The notes under the pieces are model-generated. The model made no database searches. It was not told where the DNA came from and worked only from the letters and a program-made list of their open reading frames with translations. From Lentisphaeria bacterium (lineage in GTDB: Bacteria > Verrucomicrobiota > Lentisphaeria > Victivallales > Victivallaceae), in assembly GCA_022009855.1 (NCBI GenBank), contig CP091727.1, forward strand, positions 4,774,001 through 4,838,000: DNA of 64,000 nt. The letters run 5' to 3'. A program made the position numbers and the translations under genes. Each line of letters opens with the position of its first letter. Positions within the stretch are counted from its first letter, which is position 1. Positions 10,315 to 20,989 of the stretch are shown here, piece after piece.

Positions 10315-11121
10315 CTACTTCCCGCTCCCGGCTTCGTAATCAGCAAGTTTTTCCACCAGTTCGAACAACCCCTGAAACGTGTAGTTCGGGCGGTAGGAGA
10401 AGCGTTTCAGATCTTCCGGAGCAGTCACTCCGCTGAAGAGCAGCGCGGTGTCGATCTCCGCTTCGACGCCGGCAAGAATGTCAGTATCCATCCGGTCACC
10501 GATGATCATCGCCTCCCCGGAATCGACGTCGAGCCGCCCGACGGCGCGGCGCATCATCACCGGATTGGGTTTGCCGACGAAATAGGCCTTCATCCCGGTG
10601 GCCAGCTCGATCGGAGCGATCAAGGCGCCGTTGCCGGGCACGATTCCCGCCTCGGTCGGTCCGGTCAGGTCCGGACAGGTGCCGATCAGCTTCGCCCCCT
10701 TCTGAATCAGAAAGACCGCCTTCTCAATCCGCTCGTAGCTGTAGGAGCGGGTCTCTCCGAAGACGATGTAGTCCGGATCGGTATCGTTCATCGAGATGCC
10801 CCGTTCATAGAGCGCGTTGTACAATCCCGCCTCGCCGATGACGTAAGCGGTGCACCCGGGATGCTGCCGCGCCAGAAATTCGGCGGTGGCGAGGGCGCTG
10901 GTGTAGAAACGGTTCTCAGGCAGATCGATTCCCATGCGAATCAGTTTTTCCCGCAACTCGCGCGGAGTGCGTTCGCTCGCATTGGTCAGAAAAATGAATT
11001 TCCGGTTATGCCTGGTCATCCAGTCGACAAACTCCTTCGCCCCCGGCAGCAGCTGGTTGCCGTGGTAGACGACGCCATCCATATCGAGGATGAAGGCGGA
11101 CTTATTGAAAATCCTATCCAT
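10315..11121 (-). CDS. NagD-like HAD superfamily phosphatase (HAD-IIA)
   Basis: A complete 268-residue HAD enzyme. Motif I is LDMDGVVYHGN with both catalytic Asp residues, motif II is LTNAS, and motif IV is IIGDRMDTDILAG; the C2A cap between them carries the typical VFGETRSYSYERIEKAV and KPNPVMM stretches. Relatives dephosphorylate UMP, 4-nitrophenyl phosphate, glycerol phosphate or sugar phosphates. The ATG at 11121 is chosen over an upstream in-frame GTG because AGAGAGG lies eight bases before it. It ends seven bases from the convergent glycosyltransferase, so neither has room for a terminator. Confidence 0.85.
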   Translation of the reverse strand: MDRIFNKSAFILDMDGVVYHGNQLLPGAKEFVDWMTRHNRKFIFLTNASERTPRELREKLIRMGIDLPENRFYTSALATAEFLARQHPGCTAYVIGEAGLYNALYERGISMNDTDPDYIVFGETRSYSYERIEKAVFLIQKGAKLIGTCPDLTGPTEAGIVPGNGALIAPIELATGMKAYFVGKPNPVMMRRAVGRLDVDSGEAMIIGDRMDTDILAGVEAEIDTALLFSGVTAPEDLKRFSYRPNYTFQGLFELVEKLADYEAGSGK

Positions 11122-11261
11122 AAGATGCACCTCTCTTTCCGCAGGGATAATATATCACGCCCCTTCGAACATTTCCACAGGCGGGATCCGCCGGCGCACT
11201 TCCTCCAGAAAAAAACAGACGCCCGGCGGCAATACCGGACGCCTGCGACGCGGAATATCCG

Positions 11262-12160
11262 TTACTTCTTTCGCGAGAAAATATCCTTGAACTGGTCGAT
11301 TCCGCTCTTGATCTCCTGGGAGAGCCCTTCGCCGCTCTTCTGGAGGGAGCTGCCCAGATCCTTCAGGTAATCGGTCGCCGCCACCGCTTTGGAGATGGAG
11401 ACGATCAGCTGAGCATAGAGCTCCTGAAAGGTTTCTCCCATGGTCTTTCCTTCACCGACATCGGTCATTTCAATGGGAGGGAGCGGAATGTCCGCCGTGG
11501 TCTTGAGCACATTCGACGAGAGCGAAACCCGGCTGTCGGAAACCTGGAAGAGGCGGATCACCAGCTGTTTTTCCGAAGCGCTCTCCGCCTCCTGTGCCTC
11601 GGCCGGCGTCTGCTCTTCGGCCGGCTCCGCACCGCCGGTTCCGGCAAACTGCTCGACGTTCTTCTGAATATCGGTCAGGTTGCTCGAGCCGTCAAGCCGC
11701 ATTTCGAAATCCACCCGCATGCCGGAAACACTCACCTCGATGACCTCGATCTTCGAGGTAAATATCGAACCGGGGTTCAGGCGAACCACCACCTTCTCCA
11801 CCCGGAACGCTTCCGGATTCTGGTACCCTTCGGGATTTCCTACCCGGAAACCGGTAATTTCCGCACTGCCGCCGAAAAGCGAACTGGAAAACGCGTCCAG
11901 TTCCACCTTCGTCCCGGTCACCATCGAACCGATCCGGGTCACCGCATGTTTCACAATGACATCCCGGCAGATCAGCGCAACCACCAGCAGAACCACCAGG
12001 CCGATCAGGAAGATGCCGAGCCATTTAAGCAGTCTCTTCCGACCGCGTCGCGGTTTCCGCTCCCCGTTTTTTCTTCCGCAGAGTTGCCCGATTCCGCCAC
12101 GGCGGCGCTCTCCGTTTCTTCCGGAACAGCCGCGTTTTCGATTCCCTCATTTTCCTTCAT
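11262..12160 (-). CDS. AsmA-like inner-membrane-anchored protein
   Basis: About 295 residues: an acidic cytoplasmic N-terminus, a basic KPRRGRKRLLKW stretch, one membrane helix (GIFLIGLVVLLVVALIC), then a periplasmic domain with the pattern of AsmA/DUF748 proteins (TGTKVELDAFSSSLFGGSAEITGFRVGNP, each fold strand followed by VEKVVVRLNP). A glutamate/alanine-rich linker of about 30 residues follows, and the C-terminus is amphipathic. AsmA-like proteins act in lipid transport and outer-membrane assembly. A one-base shift in the run 12067-12072 splits the N-terminus. The start at 12160 has GGAG nine bases upstream and lies one base after the corrected topA stop, so the two are coupled. Confidence 0.65.
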
Positions 12161-12161
12161 A

Positions 12162-14692
12162 CTACTTCACTCCATATTTTGCCGCCATCTTCGCGAGAGC
12201 GGCCTGTTGTTTTTTCGCTGAAGCGACGCCCGGCGGCGTACTGCTTGGCCAGTGATTCATAAAACGCCTTGTCGTCATAGGTGAAACGGCCCCGTTTCAC
12301 CGGCTCCGCCCACTGCGTCACCGCCTTCAACCCCTCCAGAAGGCGCTCCGTATCCGGAGACGCAGCGGGGGCGGCGGCAGGAACGGCGGCTTCTCCCTCC
12401 GCTTTCGCCGTTGCGGCATCCGCCTCGATTCCGAGAATCCGGTCGACCAGCGCCGGATCGGTCAGCTCGCCGTGGTACTTCTGCGCCATCTTGCGCAGGG
12501 CACCGAGCTGCTTCTCGGAGAGCGCACGCCCGGAAAGCGCCTGTTTCCGCAGCGAATCGAAGAACTTCCTGTCATCGTAACTGAACCGGCCTCGTTTTGT
12601 CACCGGTTCGAAATTCACCTTGTCGAATGCGGCGAACAACGCGGGATACTCCGAAGAAGCACACGCCGCCTCGGAACGCTCCCGGTTCTCCTCGCGTTCG
12701 GCCCGGAGAATTGCCGCCGCCTCCACCGCATTCCGCAACTTCTCCGGCAGTGCCTTCAACCCGGTCTCGAGCTGAGCGGAATATTTCGCCGCCAGACTGA
12801 TCAACGCCTGGTACTGCCGGGCGGTAATTTTGCCGTCGGAGTCGAACTTCTCCCGCAGAGAACGGCAGAATTTTCCATCATCGTAGGTTCGTTTTCCCAC
12901 CTTCTGCGCCGCTTCGAACGTAACATGATCGAAGAGCGACAGCAGTGCCGCCGCCTCGTCCGCCGGAGGCAGGTCGCAGTTCTTCGCCGCCTCCAGCCAC
13001 GGTACGAACTGCGCGTAAAAGTCGGCCATCATATCGGTCCAGCCAACCTTGCCCTCCTCGACCTCGTCGAGCTGTTGCTCCATCCGGGCGGTGAAGCCGA
13101 TGTCGAAGAGTGCCGGAAGCTTCTCCACCAGGAAATCACAGACCGAAAATCCCAGTTCCGTCGGCACCAGTTTTCCCTGTTCGCGCGAAACGTATTTCCG
13201 ATCCTGAATCGTACGCAGAATGGTCGCGTAGGTCGAAGGACGGCCGATGCCGTTCTCCTCGAGCTCCTTGATGAGAGCCGCCTCCGAGTAACGCGGCGGC
13301 GGTTCGGTAAACTTCTGCTCCTTCTCCACATCGTGGATCGACAGCGGCTGCTTCTCCCGAAGTTTCCCCAGCACCTCCGCCTCGCGCGTCTCGTCCTTCC
13401 GTTTAGAGACCTCCTCGTACACCTTCGAAAACCCAGGAAACACCGGCACCGTCGCCGTCGCCCGGAAGGTGTAGTTCCGCGCATCCGCCCCGGCGACGCC
13501 GACATCCACTGTCGTCAGATTCTGGACCGCCGGCGTCATCTGGCTGGCGACGAACCTCCGCCAGATCAGCGAATAGAGCTTGAGCTGCATCGGGTCGAGA
13601 TAGGGGGCCATCGCCTCCGGAGTCCGCCGCACGTCGGTCGGACGGATCGCCTCGTGCGCCTCCTGCGCGGCCGCCTTGTTTTTGTAATAGTTGAACTTCT
13701 GCGGTGCAAAGGCTTCTCCGTAGTTCTCTCGGATGAACGCCGCCGCCGCAATCTGCGCCTCGCGGGCGATGGTCACCGAGTCGGTACGCATATAAGTGAT
13801 GAGACCGACCGCACCGCCTTTGCCGATATCCATCCCCTCATAGAGTTGCTGGGCGTACCGCATCGTGCTGGTCGCCGAGTAGTGCAGCGAAACGTTCGCC
13901 GCCTGCTGCAGCGTACTGGTGGTGAACGGTGCCGGCGCAAAACGGCGCCGTTCGCTCACCGCCACCGAAGAAACCTGCGGCGCGTCGCCGTGCAGAACCG
14001 CCTCCAACAGTTTTCCGGCATCCTCTGCGGAACCGATCCGGAACTCCTTCGCGTCGATCTTGAAGAGCCGGGCGGAAAACTCCTCTCCCGTTTCCGTCCG
14101 GAACACCGCGGAAAACACCCAGTACTCCTCCGGAGTGAACGCGCCGATCGCCCGTTCCCGCTCGACCACCAGCCGCAACGCGACCGACTGGACCCGCCCG
14201 GCACTGCTGCCCTTTTCCACCCGCGACCAGAGCAGCGGACTCACCTGATAGCCGACGATCCGGTCCAGCACCCGGCGCGCCTGCTGGGCATCGACCAGGT
14301 TGCGGTTGATCTCCCCCTTCTCCTGCATCGCCCGTTCGATCGCGCCGCGGGTGATCTCGTGAAAACTCACCCGGTAGAACGGCGCCTTCGTGCTTTTGTC
14401 AAGCACTTCCGCCAGATGCCAGGCAATCGCCTCCCCCTCGCGGTCCGGGTCGGGGGGCGAGGTAAATTTCATCGGCCTTCTTCGCCGCGGCGCGCAGGTC
14501 GCGAACCACCGCTCTGCTCCGCGCGGTATCGACATACTGCGGCGCGAAACCGTGGGCGATGTCGATGCCGAACTCCCGCTCCGGCAGGTCGCGGATGTGC
14601 CCCATCGACGCCATGATCGCATACTCCTTCCCCAACATCCGCCCGATGGTGCGGGCCTTGGTCGGAGATTCCACTATCAACAACTTGGACAT
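12162..14692 (-). CDS. topA: DNA topoisomerase I with an unusual repeat-type C-terminus
   Basis: Type IA topoisomerase that relaxes negative supercoils. The toprim domain starts MSKLLIVESPTKA and contains PDPDREGEAIAWH; the active-site region reads GLITYMRTDS with the catalytic Tyr; IRPTDV and the IGRPSTYA motif follow. Two one-base shifts occur, at the G6 run 14452-14457 in the toprim domain and at 12214-12219, where correction gives the ending FSEKQQAALAKMAAKYGVK and stop 12162. Total about 840 residues. The C-terminal 290 residues have none of the Cys4 zinc fingers of most TopA proteins; instead three copies of a module of about 55 residues occur, each with KRGRFxYDDxxFxxSL...LSEKQ..AL.KMA.KY. 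GGGAG precedes the ATG. Confidence 0.93.
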
Positions 14693-14835
14693 TCCATATC
14701 ACTCCCGGGGAATCGACTTCCCTCCTGAAACATTCACGGCGCGCTCCCCGCGCGCGTACGCACCTACATAGGAATACTCTAACGCCGAAGTCCCCGACTT
14801 GTCAAGCCCTTCCGGATATTTTTTGGCAAATATCA

Positions 14836-14864
14836 TTCGCACAAGACAAAAAGCGTGCTATATT
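14836..14864 (+). promoter_or_regulatory. Promoter of gnd
   Basis: TTCGCA at 14836-14841, 17 bp, TATATT at 14859-14864. The -35 is a weak match but the spacing and -10 agree with the other promoters in the window. Confidence 0.5.
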
Positions 14865-14893
14865 ATCCGGGAACGAACAGTGAGGAGGAACGG

Positions 14894-16338
14894 ATGAATC
14901 CAACCGCCGATATCGGAGTAATCGGGCTGGCAGTCATGGGCGAAAATCTCGCGCTCAATTTTGCGAGCCGCAATTTCACCACCGCCGTATACAACCGCAC
15001 CACCGCAAAAGTCGACGCCTTCATGACCGAACGTGCGGCAGGGAAACCGCTGATCGGATGCCGTTCGATCGAAGAGTTCGCCGCCGCGTTGAAGCGACCG
15101 CGCCGGATTTTGCTGATGGTCAAGGCGGGCGAAGCGGTCGACGCATGCATTTCTTCGCTTCTGCCCGTGCTGGAACCGGGAGATATCGTCATGGACGGCG
15201 GCAACAGCTTCTACGCCGACACCATGCGCCGGGAAAAAGAACTCGCGAAATCCGGCATCCGCTACCTCGGCGTCGGCATTTCCGGCGGAGAGGAGGGTGC
15301 CCTTCACGGCCCCTCGCTGATGCCCGGCGGCGATGCATCCGCCTGGCCTGAAGTGGAGCCGATGCTGAAGGCGATCGCCGCCAAGGTGGACGGCGGCACC
15401 CCCTGCTGTGAATGGATCGGCCCCGGCGGTTCCGGTCATTATGTCAAGATGGTTCACAACGGGATCGAATATGCCGACATGCAGCTGATCGCCGAAACCT
15501 ACGGCTATCTGCGTGACCGGCTCCATTTCGACGCGGAGAAGATTCAGGCGGTCTTTGAGGTTTGGCGCGGCGGCCCGCTCGCCGGTTATCTCATCGATAT
15601 CACGGCGGAGATTCTCAAGGTCCGCGACGCAGAGAGCGGGAAACTGCTCCTCGACCTCATCCTCGACGCCCCCGGCCAGAAGGGGACCGGCCGCTGGACC
15701 AGCGAAACAGCCCTCGAAACCGGAACTCCGGTACCGACCCTCACGCAGGCGGTCTACCAGCGCAACCTCGACGCGGCAAAAGAGCTGCGTCTGCTCGGCA
15801 GCCGCCTTCTCGCGGCTCCGGAAGCGGTCGAACCCTATCCGGAAGAGGAGCTCGACGAGGTGGTCGCCGCGCTGGAATCCGCCCTCTACTGCTCGAAAAT
15901 ATGCGCCTACGCGCAGGGATTTGAGCTGCTCAAAGCGGCGGCTCAACGTTTCGACTGGCCGCTCCGGTACGGAGAGATCGCCCTGCTGTGGCGCGGCGGC
16001 TGCATCATCCGCGCCGATTTTCTCGGCGAAATCAAAAGGCGTATGACCGCAATCCGAAGCTGGAAAATCTGATGTTCGACGAATACTTCCGCGCAGAACT
16101 GGACAACGGTCAGGAGGGGTGGAGGCTCATCGCCGCCGATGCGCTGCTCGCCGGCGTAGCCATGCCGGCAATGCTCTCGGCGATCGGCTATTACGACAGC
16201 CGGCGACGCGCAAACTCCCCCAGCAATCTCATCCAGGCGCAGCGCGACTTTTTCGGTGCGCACACCTTTGAGCGAAAAGATCGCCCGCGGGACGAGTTCT
16301 TCCACCACGAATGGAATCAACCGGGAGTTGAATCATGA
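14894..16338 (+). CDS. gnd: 6-phosphogluconate dehydrogenase, decarboxylating
   Basis: Oxidative pentose phosphate enzyme: 6-phosphogluconate plus NADP to ribulose 5-phosphate, CO2 and NADPH. The Rossmann motif reads GLAVMGENLALN, then MDGGNSFYADTMRR, GISGGEEGALHGPSLMPGG and the substrate-binding GPGGSGHYVKMVHNGIEY, all as in the long-form family; GTGRWTSETALE replaces the common GTGKWT. About 480 residues. A one-base shift near 16035-16040 separates the last 95 residues, which carry LAGVAMPAMLSAIGYYDSRR and NLIQAQRDFFGAH. ATG 14894 has GAGGAGG seven bases upstream. The stop overlaps the next gene by ATGA. Confidence 0.95.
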
Positions 16339-17102
16339 AATCGACGCAGTTTGCCACTCTTCTTTTTTCCGCGTTGCTGGCGCTCCTTGCCGGCTGCGCC
16401 ACAGCGGAACCGGAGATCGAATCTCCAGCCGACATCACCGTCTCCGAACTGGAGACGAAAATGCGGACCGCAATGGATCCGGACGGGCGTTATGCGAAAG
16501 CGAAAACCTTTATCCAGAGGCAGATCGTCTCCACGGAGCGATTTCTGGACGATCCGGAGGAGCAGGTCGTCGAAGTGAAGTTCGAACGGCCCGCCAACTT
16601 CCGACTCACCACTCTGGATGACAACGTTCCCGTCTCCGGTCTGATCGTCAGCGGGAACAACGGCTGGATGGTGGACTATTCCGGCGAAAGAATCGTGGAG
16701 CTCACTCCGGAGCAGCTCGATCAGCTCAAGATCCTCTCCGGCATCTCCAATCCGGACAACTCGCTCACCCGCGCTCTCCGGGATATCCGCATCTGCCTCT
16801 GCCGGATCGGCGAGCAGGAGTTTTACAAGATCACCGGGCAGAGCCGAAATTCCGACAATCCGGTTGCAATCTACATCGACAAGAAAGATTTCCTCATCCG
16901 CCGGATCAAAGCGGTATTCCAGATCGGTTCGCAATCGATCCGCTACGACTCGACCATCCGGCGCTACTCTCTCTATGAAGGGGTGATGATCCCGGCGGAG
17001 ACCACCGTCATTCAGAACGGTCAGGAACAGACCACCCGGGTAATTTACTACAAACTTGATGCAATCATTCCCGCATCAGATTTCCGCCCGCCGGTATTCT
17101 GA
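16335..17102 (+). CDS. Predicted lipoprotein, LolA/outer-membrane lipoprotein-sorting-like
   Basis: A 255-residue protein with a lipoprotein signal peptide (MKSTQFATLLFSALLALLAGC, lipobox LAGC, Cys 21). The mature part is a beta-rich domain with runs such as EQVVEVKFERPANFRLTT and GWMVDYSGERIVELTPEQ that resemble LolA/LppX-type half barrels which bind acyl chains; similarity is by pattern only. Asp/Ala lies after the lipobox Cys as Ala-Thr, so outer-membrane sorting is possible. Its ATG overlaps the gnd stop by ATGA although the functions look unrelated. A strong terminator follows. Confidence 0.6.
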   Translation: MKSTQFATLLFSALLALLAGCATAEPEIESPADITVSELETKMRTAMDPDGRYAKAKTFIQRQIVSTERFLDDPEEQVVEVKFERPANFRLTTLDDNVPVSGLIVSGNNGWMVDYSGERIVELTPEQLDQLKILSGISNPDNSLTRALRDIRICLCRIGEQEFYKITGQSRNSDNPVAIYIDKKDFLIRRIKAVFQIGSQSIRYDSTIRRYSLYEGVMIPAETTVIQNGQEQTTRVIYYKLDAIIPASDFRPPVF

Positions 17103-17118
17103 AACCGGCCGGCTCCCG

Positions 17119-17153
17119 AATGCGCCGTTTCTTTTCGGGAGGAACGGCGCATT
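17119..17153 (+). terminator. Intrinsic terminator after the gnd operon
   Basis: An 11-bp perfect stem (17119-17129 and 17143-17153) with a 13-nt loop, followed by T-rich sequence. It lies between the convergent lipoprotein and dnaX genes and could work for both. Confidence 0.7.
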
Positions 17154-17160
17154 TTCCATT

Positions 17161-18962
17161 TCACCGGTGGATGTCGACCACCTTGCCGTCAAAAAAGATC
17201 GACGATCTCGTGTATCAGCGGATCCTGAAGCGCATCCACCAGTGCCTGCGGCTGATCGTTGGCGATGCTGTGCCGCTGTTTCCGCCCGGCAGGAGCAGTC
17301 CGCGAAGGCGCCGTCTCCGTCACGGCCGCAGCTGACGGCGGCTCTTCCGGGAGATCCGGGCTGGCCCCGGAGTCTTCCGCCAGCACCGGAGGCTCTTCCG
17401 GAATTGCGGGGTAAGTCGATTCCGATGCCGGAACCGCAACGGCAGGCGCAGCTTCCGCTTCCACAACAGCCGGAGGCTCTTCCGGAATTGCGGGGTAAGT
17501 CGATTCCGATGCCGGAGCGGCGGCGGCCGGAGCGGATTCCGGCTCCGCGGCCACGGGCTCTTCCGGTATTTCGGGGTAAGTCGATTCCGATGCCGGAGCG
17601 GCGGTGGCCGGGGTGGATTCCGGCTCCGCGACAGCCGGTTCCGGCTCGACCGGCGGAGCCGCATTCACGGCGGCCGGAACCGGCTTTTCGCTCTGCGGCT
17701 TCTCCTCTGCGGGTTCCGGTTCCGGTGCGGAACGCAGCGGTTCGATCTCAACCGGAGCCGCGGTCGACACTCCTGCGGGAAGCTGGTCGAGGAATTTGAG
17801 CTCTCCCGCGGTACGGAGCTGATTCAGCCGGGCCAGCAGGTCGTCGATCCGCACCGCATGTGCCTCCCGCATCGCCTTGAGCAGAATCGTCTCCAGATAA
17901 ACCTGTTTATTCAGCGCGTCGTGGAGAATACGCCCTACCGGGGCGATTGTTTCGAGCAGGATCTGAATGGTGTCCGGTTTGACCAGCGACCCGAGCCGCC
18001 GGAACCGTTCGATCGCCTCCGGACTCTCATCGAGCAACTCGCCCGGATCGCGCAGGATCGTGCAGAGCTGAACCGCGCGCACCGCGCTCAAAAGATCGTC
18101 GAAGAGCGTCTCCAGATTCTTTCCCTTCTTCGACAGCCGGGCGATGATGGCGACCACCTCCCCGGGCTGATTCCGGAGCATCGCCAGCAACAGCGCGTCG
18201 AGATCGGCGCGGTCGGTGAGTCCGAAGAGCGACAACACCTGCTCGCCGGTGATGGTCGAACCATCCCCCTGCGAGAAGAAGGCGATCATCTGATCGAGCA
18301 GCGACTGCGCATCTCGCATTCCGCCTTCGGCGGCCCGGGCGATGGCGTTGATCGCGCCGTCGTTGATCCCCACCTTCTCGGTTTCGCAGATGAGCTTCAG
18401 CCGCTCGGCGATCAGCCGGGTCGGAATCGGCAGCAGGTCGAACCGCTGGCAGCGGGAGATGATCGTCGGCAGCACCTGGTGCACTTCGGTGGTCGCGAAG
18501 ATGAATTTGACATGCGGGGGAGGCTCCTCGACCGTCTTGAGCAGAACGTTCCACGCCTGCTTCGAAAGCATGTGGACTTCGTCGATGATGTAGATCTTGT
18601 AGCGTCCGTTGACCGGCTGGGTGAGCACATCCTCGGCCAGTTCGCGCATGTCGCCGGTGGTGTTGCGGCTGGCGGCGTCCACCTCGAGCACGTCGAGGTT
18701 GCGCTCCTCGGCGATCGCCCGGCAGGATTCACACCGGCAGCATGGCTCCCCCCTGCTGCGGATCAAGACAGTTCATCGCCTTGGCGAAAATGCGCGCGAG
18801 CGTGGTCTTGCCGACGCCACGGGGACCAACGAAGAGATAGGCGTGCGCGGTCCGGTCGCTGAGAATTTCGTTGCGCAGTGTCCGCACCACATGCTCCTGC
18901 CCGACCACGTCGGAGAAGCGCTGCGGACGCCATTTGCGGGCGATGACCTGATATTCGCTCAT
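17161..18962 (-). CDS. dnaX: DNA polymerase III subunits gamma/tau
   Basis: Clamp-loader ATPase. The N-terminus MSEYQVIARKWRPQRF, Walker A GPRGVGKTTLA, the zinc module CCRCESCR (first Cys of the usual four in the preceding MNC), Walker B IIDEVHML, sensor FIFATTE and SRCQRFD are all present, followed by domain III. Two one-base shifts occur: the C6 run 18748-18753 in the zinc region, and the A6 run 17190-17195, where repair gives the true end DLFDGKVVDIHR at 17161. About 600 residues. A Pro/Glu-rich linker contains three near-identical copies of ASESTYPxIPEEP. The ATG overlaps the rph stop by ATGA. Confidence 0.93.
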
Positions 18963-19702
18963 GAACGGGCCCTTTCCCGGGCGGCTTCCACCGCCTGACG
19001 CTGGATTTCGAAAATCTGCCGCAGTCCGTGTTCGGCCAGATCGAGCAGTTCATTGAGCCGCGCCCGCGAGAAGGGTTCCCCTCGGCGGTGCCCTGCACCT
19101 CAACCAGCTTTCCGGAAGCGGTCATCACCACATTCATATCCACTTCGGCCCGCGAATCCTCCGCGTAGCAGAGATCGAGCACCGGCTCGCCGTCGACGAT
19201 TCCGACACTGACCGCGGCGACGCTCTCCCGGAAGGGATTCTCCGGAAAGAGCGTCCCGGCTCCTCGTTGTCCGGCGAGCGCCAGCGCCACCGCAGCCCCG
19301 GTGATTCCGGCACAGCGGGTACCGCCGTCGGCGTCGATCACATCGCAGTCGAGCGAAACGGTGTTCTCCCCCGACTTTCAAGAGATCGACCGACATGCGG
19401 AGCGAACGGCCGATCAGCCGCTGAATCTCCACCGTGCGCCCTCCCTGCTTGCCCGCGCTGGCCTCGCGGCGCATCCGTTCATGAGTGGAGGCCGGGAGCA
19501 TTCCGTATTCGCAGGTAACCCAGCCGCCGGGAACCTTCTGCGCCTTCATCCACGGCGGGACCTTGGCATCCACGCTGGCGGCGCAGACCACCCGGGTGTT
19601 GCCGCAGGAGATCAGCACCGAAGCGAGCGGGTGGGAAAGATAGTTCGGGGTGATGATCATCGGCCGGAGTTCATCCGGCGCACGTCCGTCGATACGGGTC
19701 AT
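18959..19702 (-). CDS. rph: Ribonuclease PH
   Basis: Phosphorolytic 3'-5' exoribonuclease that trims tRNA 3' ends. Start at 19702 with GGGAGGA seven bases upstream gives MTRIDGRAPDELRP, the family N-terminus. Further motifs: GNTRVVCAASVD, GWVTCEYGMLP, IQRLIGRSLR, the phosphate/active-site DADGGTRCAGITGA, and MNVVMTASGKLVEVQGTAEG. Two one-base shifts, near 19369-19375 (C5) and near 19078-19082, are needed to keep these in one protein; the corrected end is the helical QIFEIQRQAVEAARERARS. About 247 residues, normal. It is coupled to dnaX by an ATGA overlap. Confidence 0.93.
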
Positions 19703-19894
19703 AAAAAAGTCCTCCCTGCCAATGCAGCCCGGTTCTGCCGGGATAAAAAAAGAGTCGCCCGACCAGATGACCCGTGGCCTGTCAAAAATCGCGTAGAGCT
19801 GCTTGGTTCCCCACCTGACTCGGTTGGCACTTTTGACAACGCACGGGGTCCGGCCCGGCGACAACTGTTGATTCGATTGTCTTCTTACAGTACT
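19703..19894. other. Intergenic region between accD and rph
   Basis: About 190 bases without a supported gene. A TTGAAT, 16 bp, TACTGT pair on the minus strand (about 19887-19914) could be a weak promoter for rph. The coding frame upstream of the rph ATG is open but lacks family similarity. Confidence 0.35.
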
Positions 19895-20749
19895 CTATTT
19901 TTTGAAAAATTCAAGCAGCAAACCGAGTTCTTTGCGCAAATTTTTCCGCTCCACCACGCGGTCGATCAGCCCTTTTTCCAGCAGGAACTCCGCCGTCTGG
20001 AACCCTTCCGGCAGTTTCGAATTGGTCGTCTCCTGAATCACCCGCGGCCCGGCGAAGCCGATCATCGCGCCGGGCTCGGCGATGATCACATCGCCCACCG
20101 CCGCAAACGAAGCGGTCACGCCGCCGTAGGTCGGATTGGTCAGAATCGCAAAGTAGGGCAGCCCCGCCTCCGCGTGACGCTCCAGAACCGCGCAGGTCTT
20201 CGGCATCTGCATCAGACTGAGAATTCCCTCCTGCATGCGCGCGCCGCCGGACGCGGTGACGATCACCACCGGCAGTTTCTCCTCCGTGGCCCGTTCGACC
20301 ATCCGGGCGATCTTCTCGCCGACCACCGAACCCATCGAAGCGCCCATGAAGCGGAAGTCCATCACGCCGAGCATGTAGGGGTGCCCGTCCAGCCGGGCGG
20401 AACCGCAGACGATCGCGTCGTTGAGCGAAGTCTTCTTCGTGTTCTCCTCCAGCCGGGCACTGTAGGGTTTCGAATCGGTGAATCCGAGCGAATCGACCGA
20501 TTTGAGGTTGCGGTCCATCTCGACGAAACTGTCGGGATCGGTGAGCGAAACGATCCGGGCATGCGCGCTCATCGGCAGATGGCAGTTGCAGTACCAGCAG
20601 ACCAGAAGATTGTCATGAAGCCGGTCGGTGTAGAGCGTCTGGCCGCAGTTCCTGCATTTGACCCACGAACCGTCCGGGATCACCATTTTGCGCTCGCCGC
20701 TGGTCGGCATGCGCAACGTCGAATATTTCCCGCTGCTGAACAAAGACAT
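19895..20749 (-). CDS. accD: Acetyl-CoA carboxylase carboxyltransferase subunit beta
   Basis: Transfers the carboxyl group from biotin to acetyl-CoA for fatty acid synthesis. A complete 284-residue protein with the N-terminal zinc ribbon (CRNC near residue 32 and CWYC near residue 51) and the carboxyltransferase core (SLGFTDSKPY, GVMDFRFMGASMGSVVGEK, TASGGARMQEGILSLMQM, PTYGGVTASFA, GFAGPRVIQET), which matches bacterial AccD throughout. The upstream promoter at 20839-20866 leaves a leader of about 83 bases. accA is not in the window. Confidence 0.96.
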   Translation of the reverse strand: MSLFSSGKYSTLRMPTSGERKMVIPDGSWVKCRNCGQTLYTDRLHDNLLVCWYCNCHLPMSAHARIVSLTDPDSFVEMDRNLKSVDSLGFTDSKPYSARLEENTKKTSLNDAIVCGSARLDGHPYMLGVMDFRFMGASMGSVVGEKIARMVERATEEKLPVVIVTASGGARMQEGILSLMQMPKTCAVLERHAEAGLPYFAILTNPTYGGVTASFAAVGDVIIAEPGAMIGFAGPRVIQETTNSKLPEGFQTAEFLLEKGLIDRVVERKNLRKELGLLLEFFKK

Positions 20750-20838
20750 AAAATGTGTAACTCCAGTTAAACACGATTGATCCGATCGGCCTGACTCTTT
20801 GCGCCGACTCCCGTTCCGGATACAATATCCAAGTGTTT

Positions 20839-20866
20839 AATATACTCTTTGTCTGCAAAAATTCAA
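20839..20866 (-). promoter_or_regulatory. Promoter of accD
   Basis: Minus strand: TTGAAT at 20861-20866, 16 bp, TATATT at 20839-20844. Confidence 0.6.
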
Positions 20867-20919
20867 TTGCTTTTCCGCAATATTCGTTCGAATCCCCGCC
20901 TCTTTGCGGAAAACGAAGC

Positions 20920-20984
20920 GGGGAGAGGGCGGCAACAGGACCGCCCTCCCCCGTACAATTCACCGGAACGGGATTCCCGTTCCG
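20920..20984 (-). terminator. Double hairpin after feoB
   Basis: Directly after the feoB stop are a 9-bp stem with a 3-nt loop (20964-20984) and a GC-rich stem of about 12 bp (20920-20932 with 20941-20952). No strong T run follows, so termination is likely but not certain. Confidence 0.5.
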
Positions 20985-20989
20985 CCGGT

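Noticed and set aside
18740..18760. Programmed ribosomal frameshift in dnaX
   Set aside because: The site is a C/G homopolymer inside the zinc module, not an A-AAA-AAG heptamer with downstream structure, and the shortened product would lose most of the ATPase domain. The many similar shifts elsewhere point to errors.
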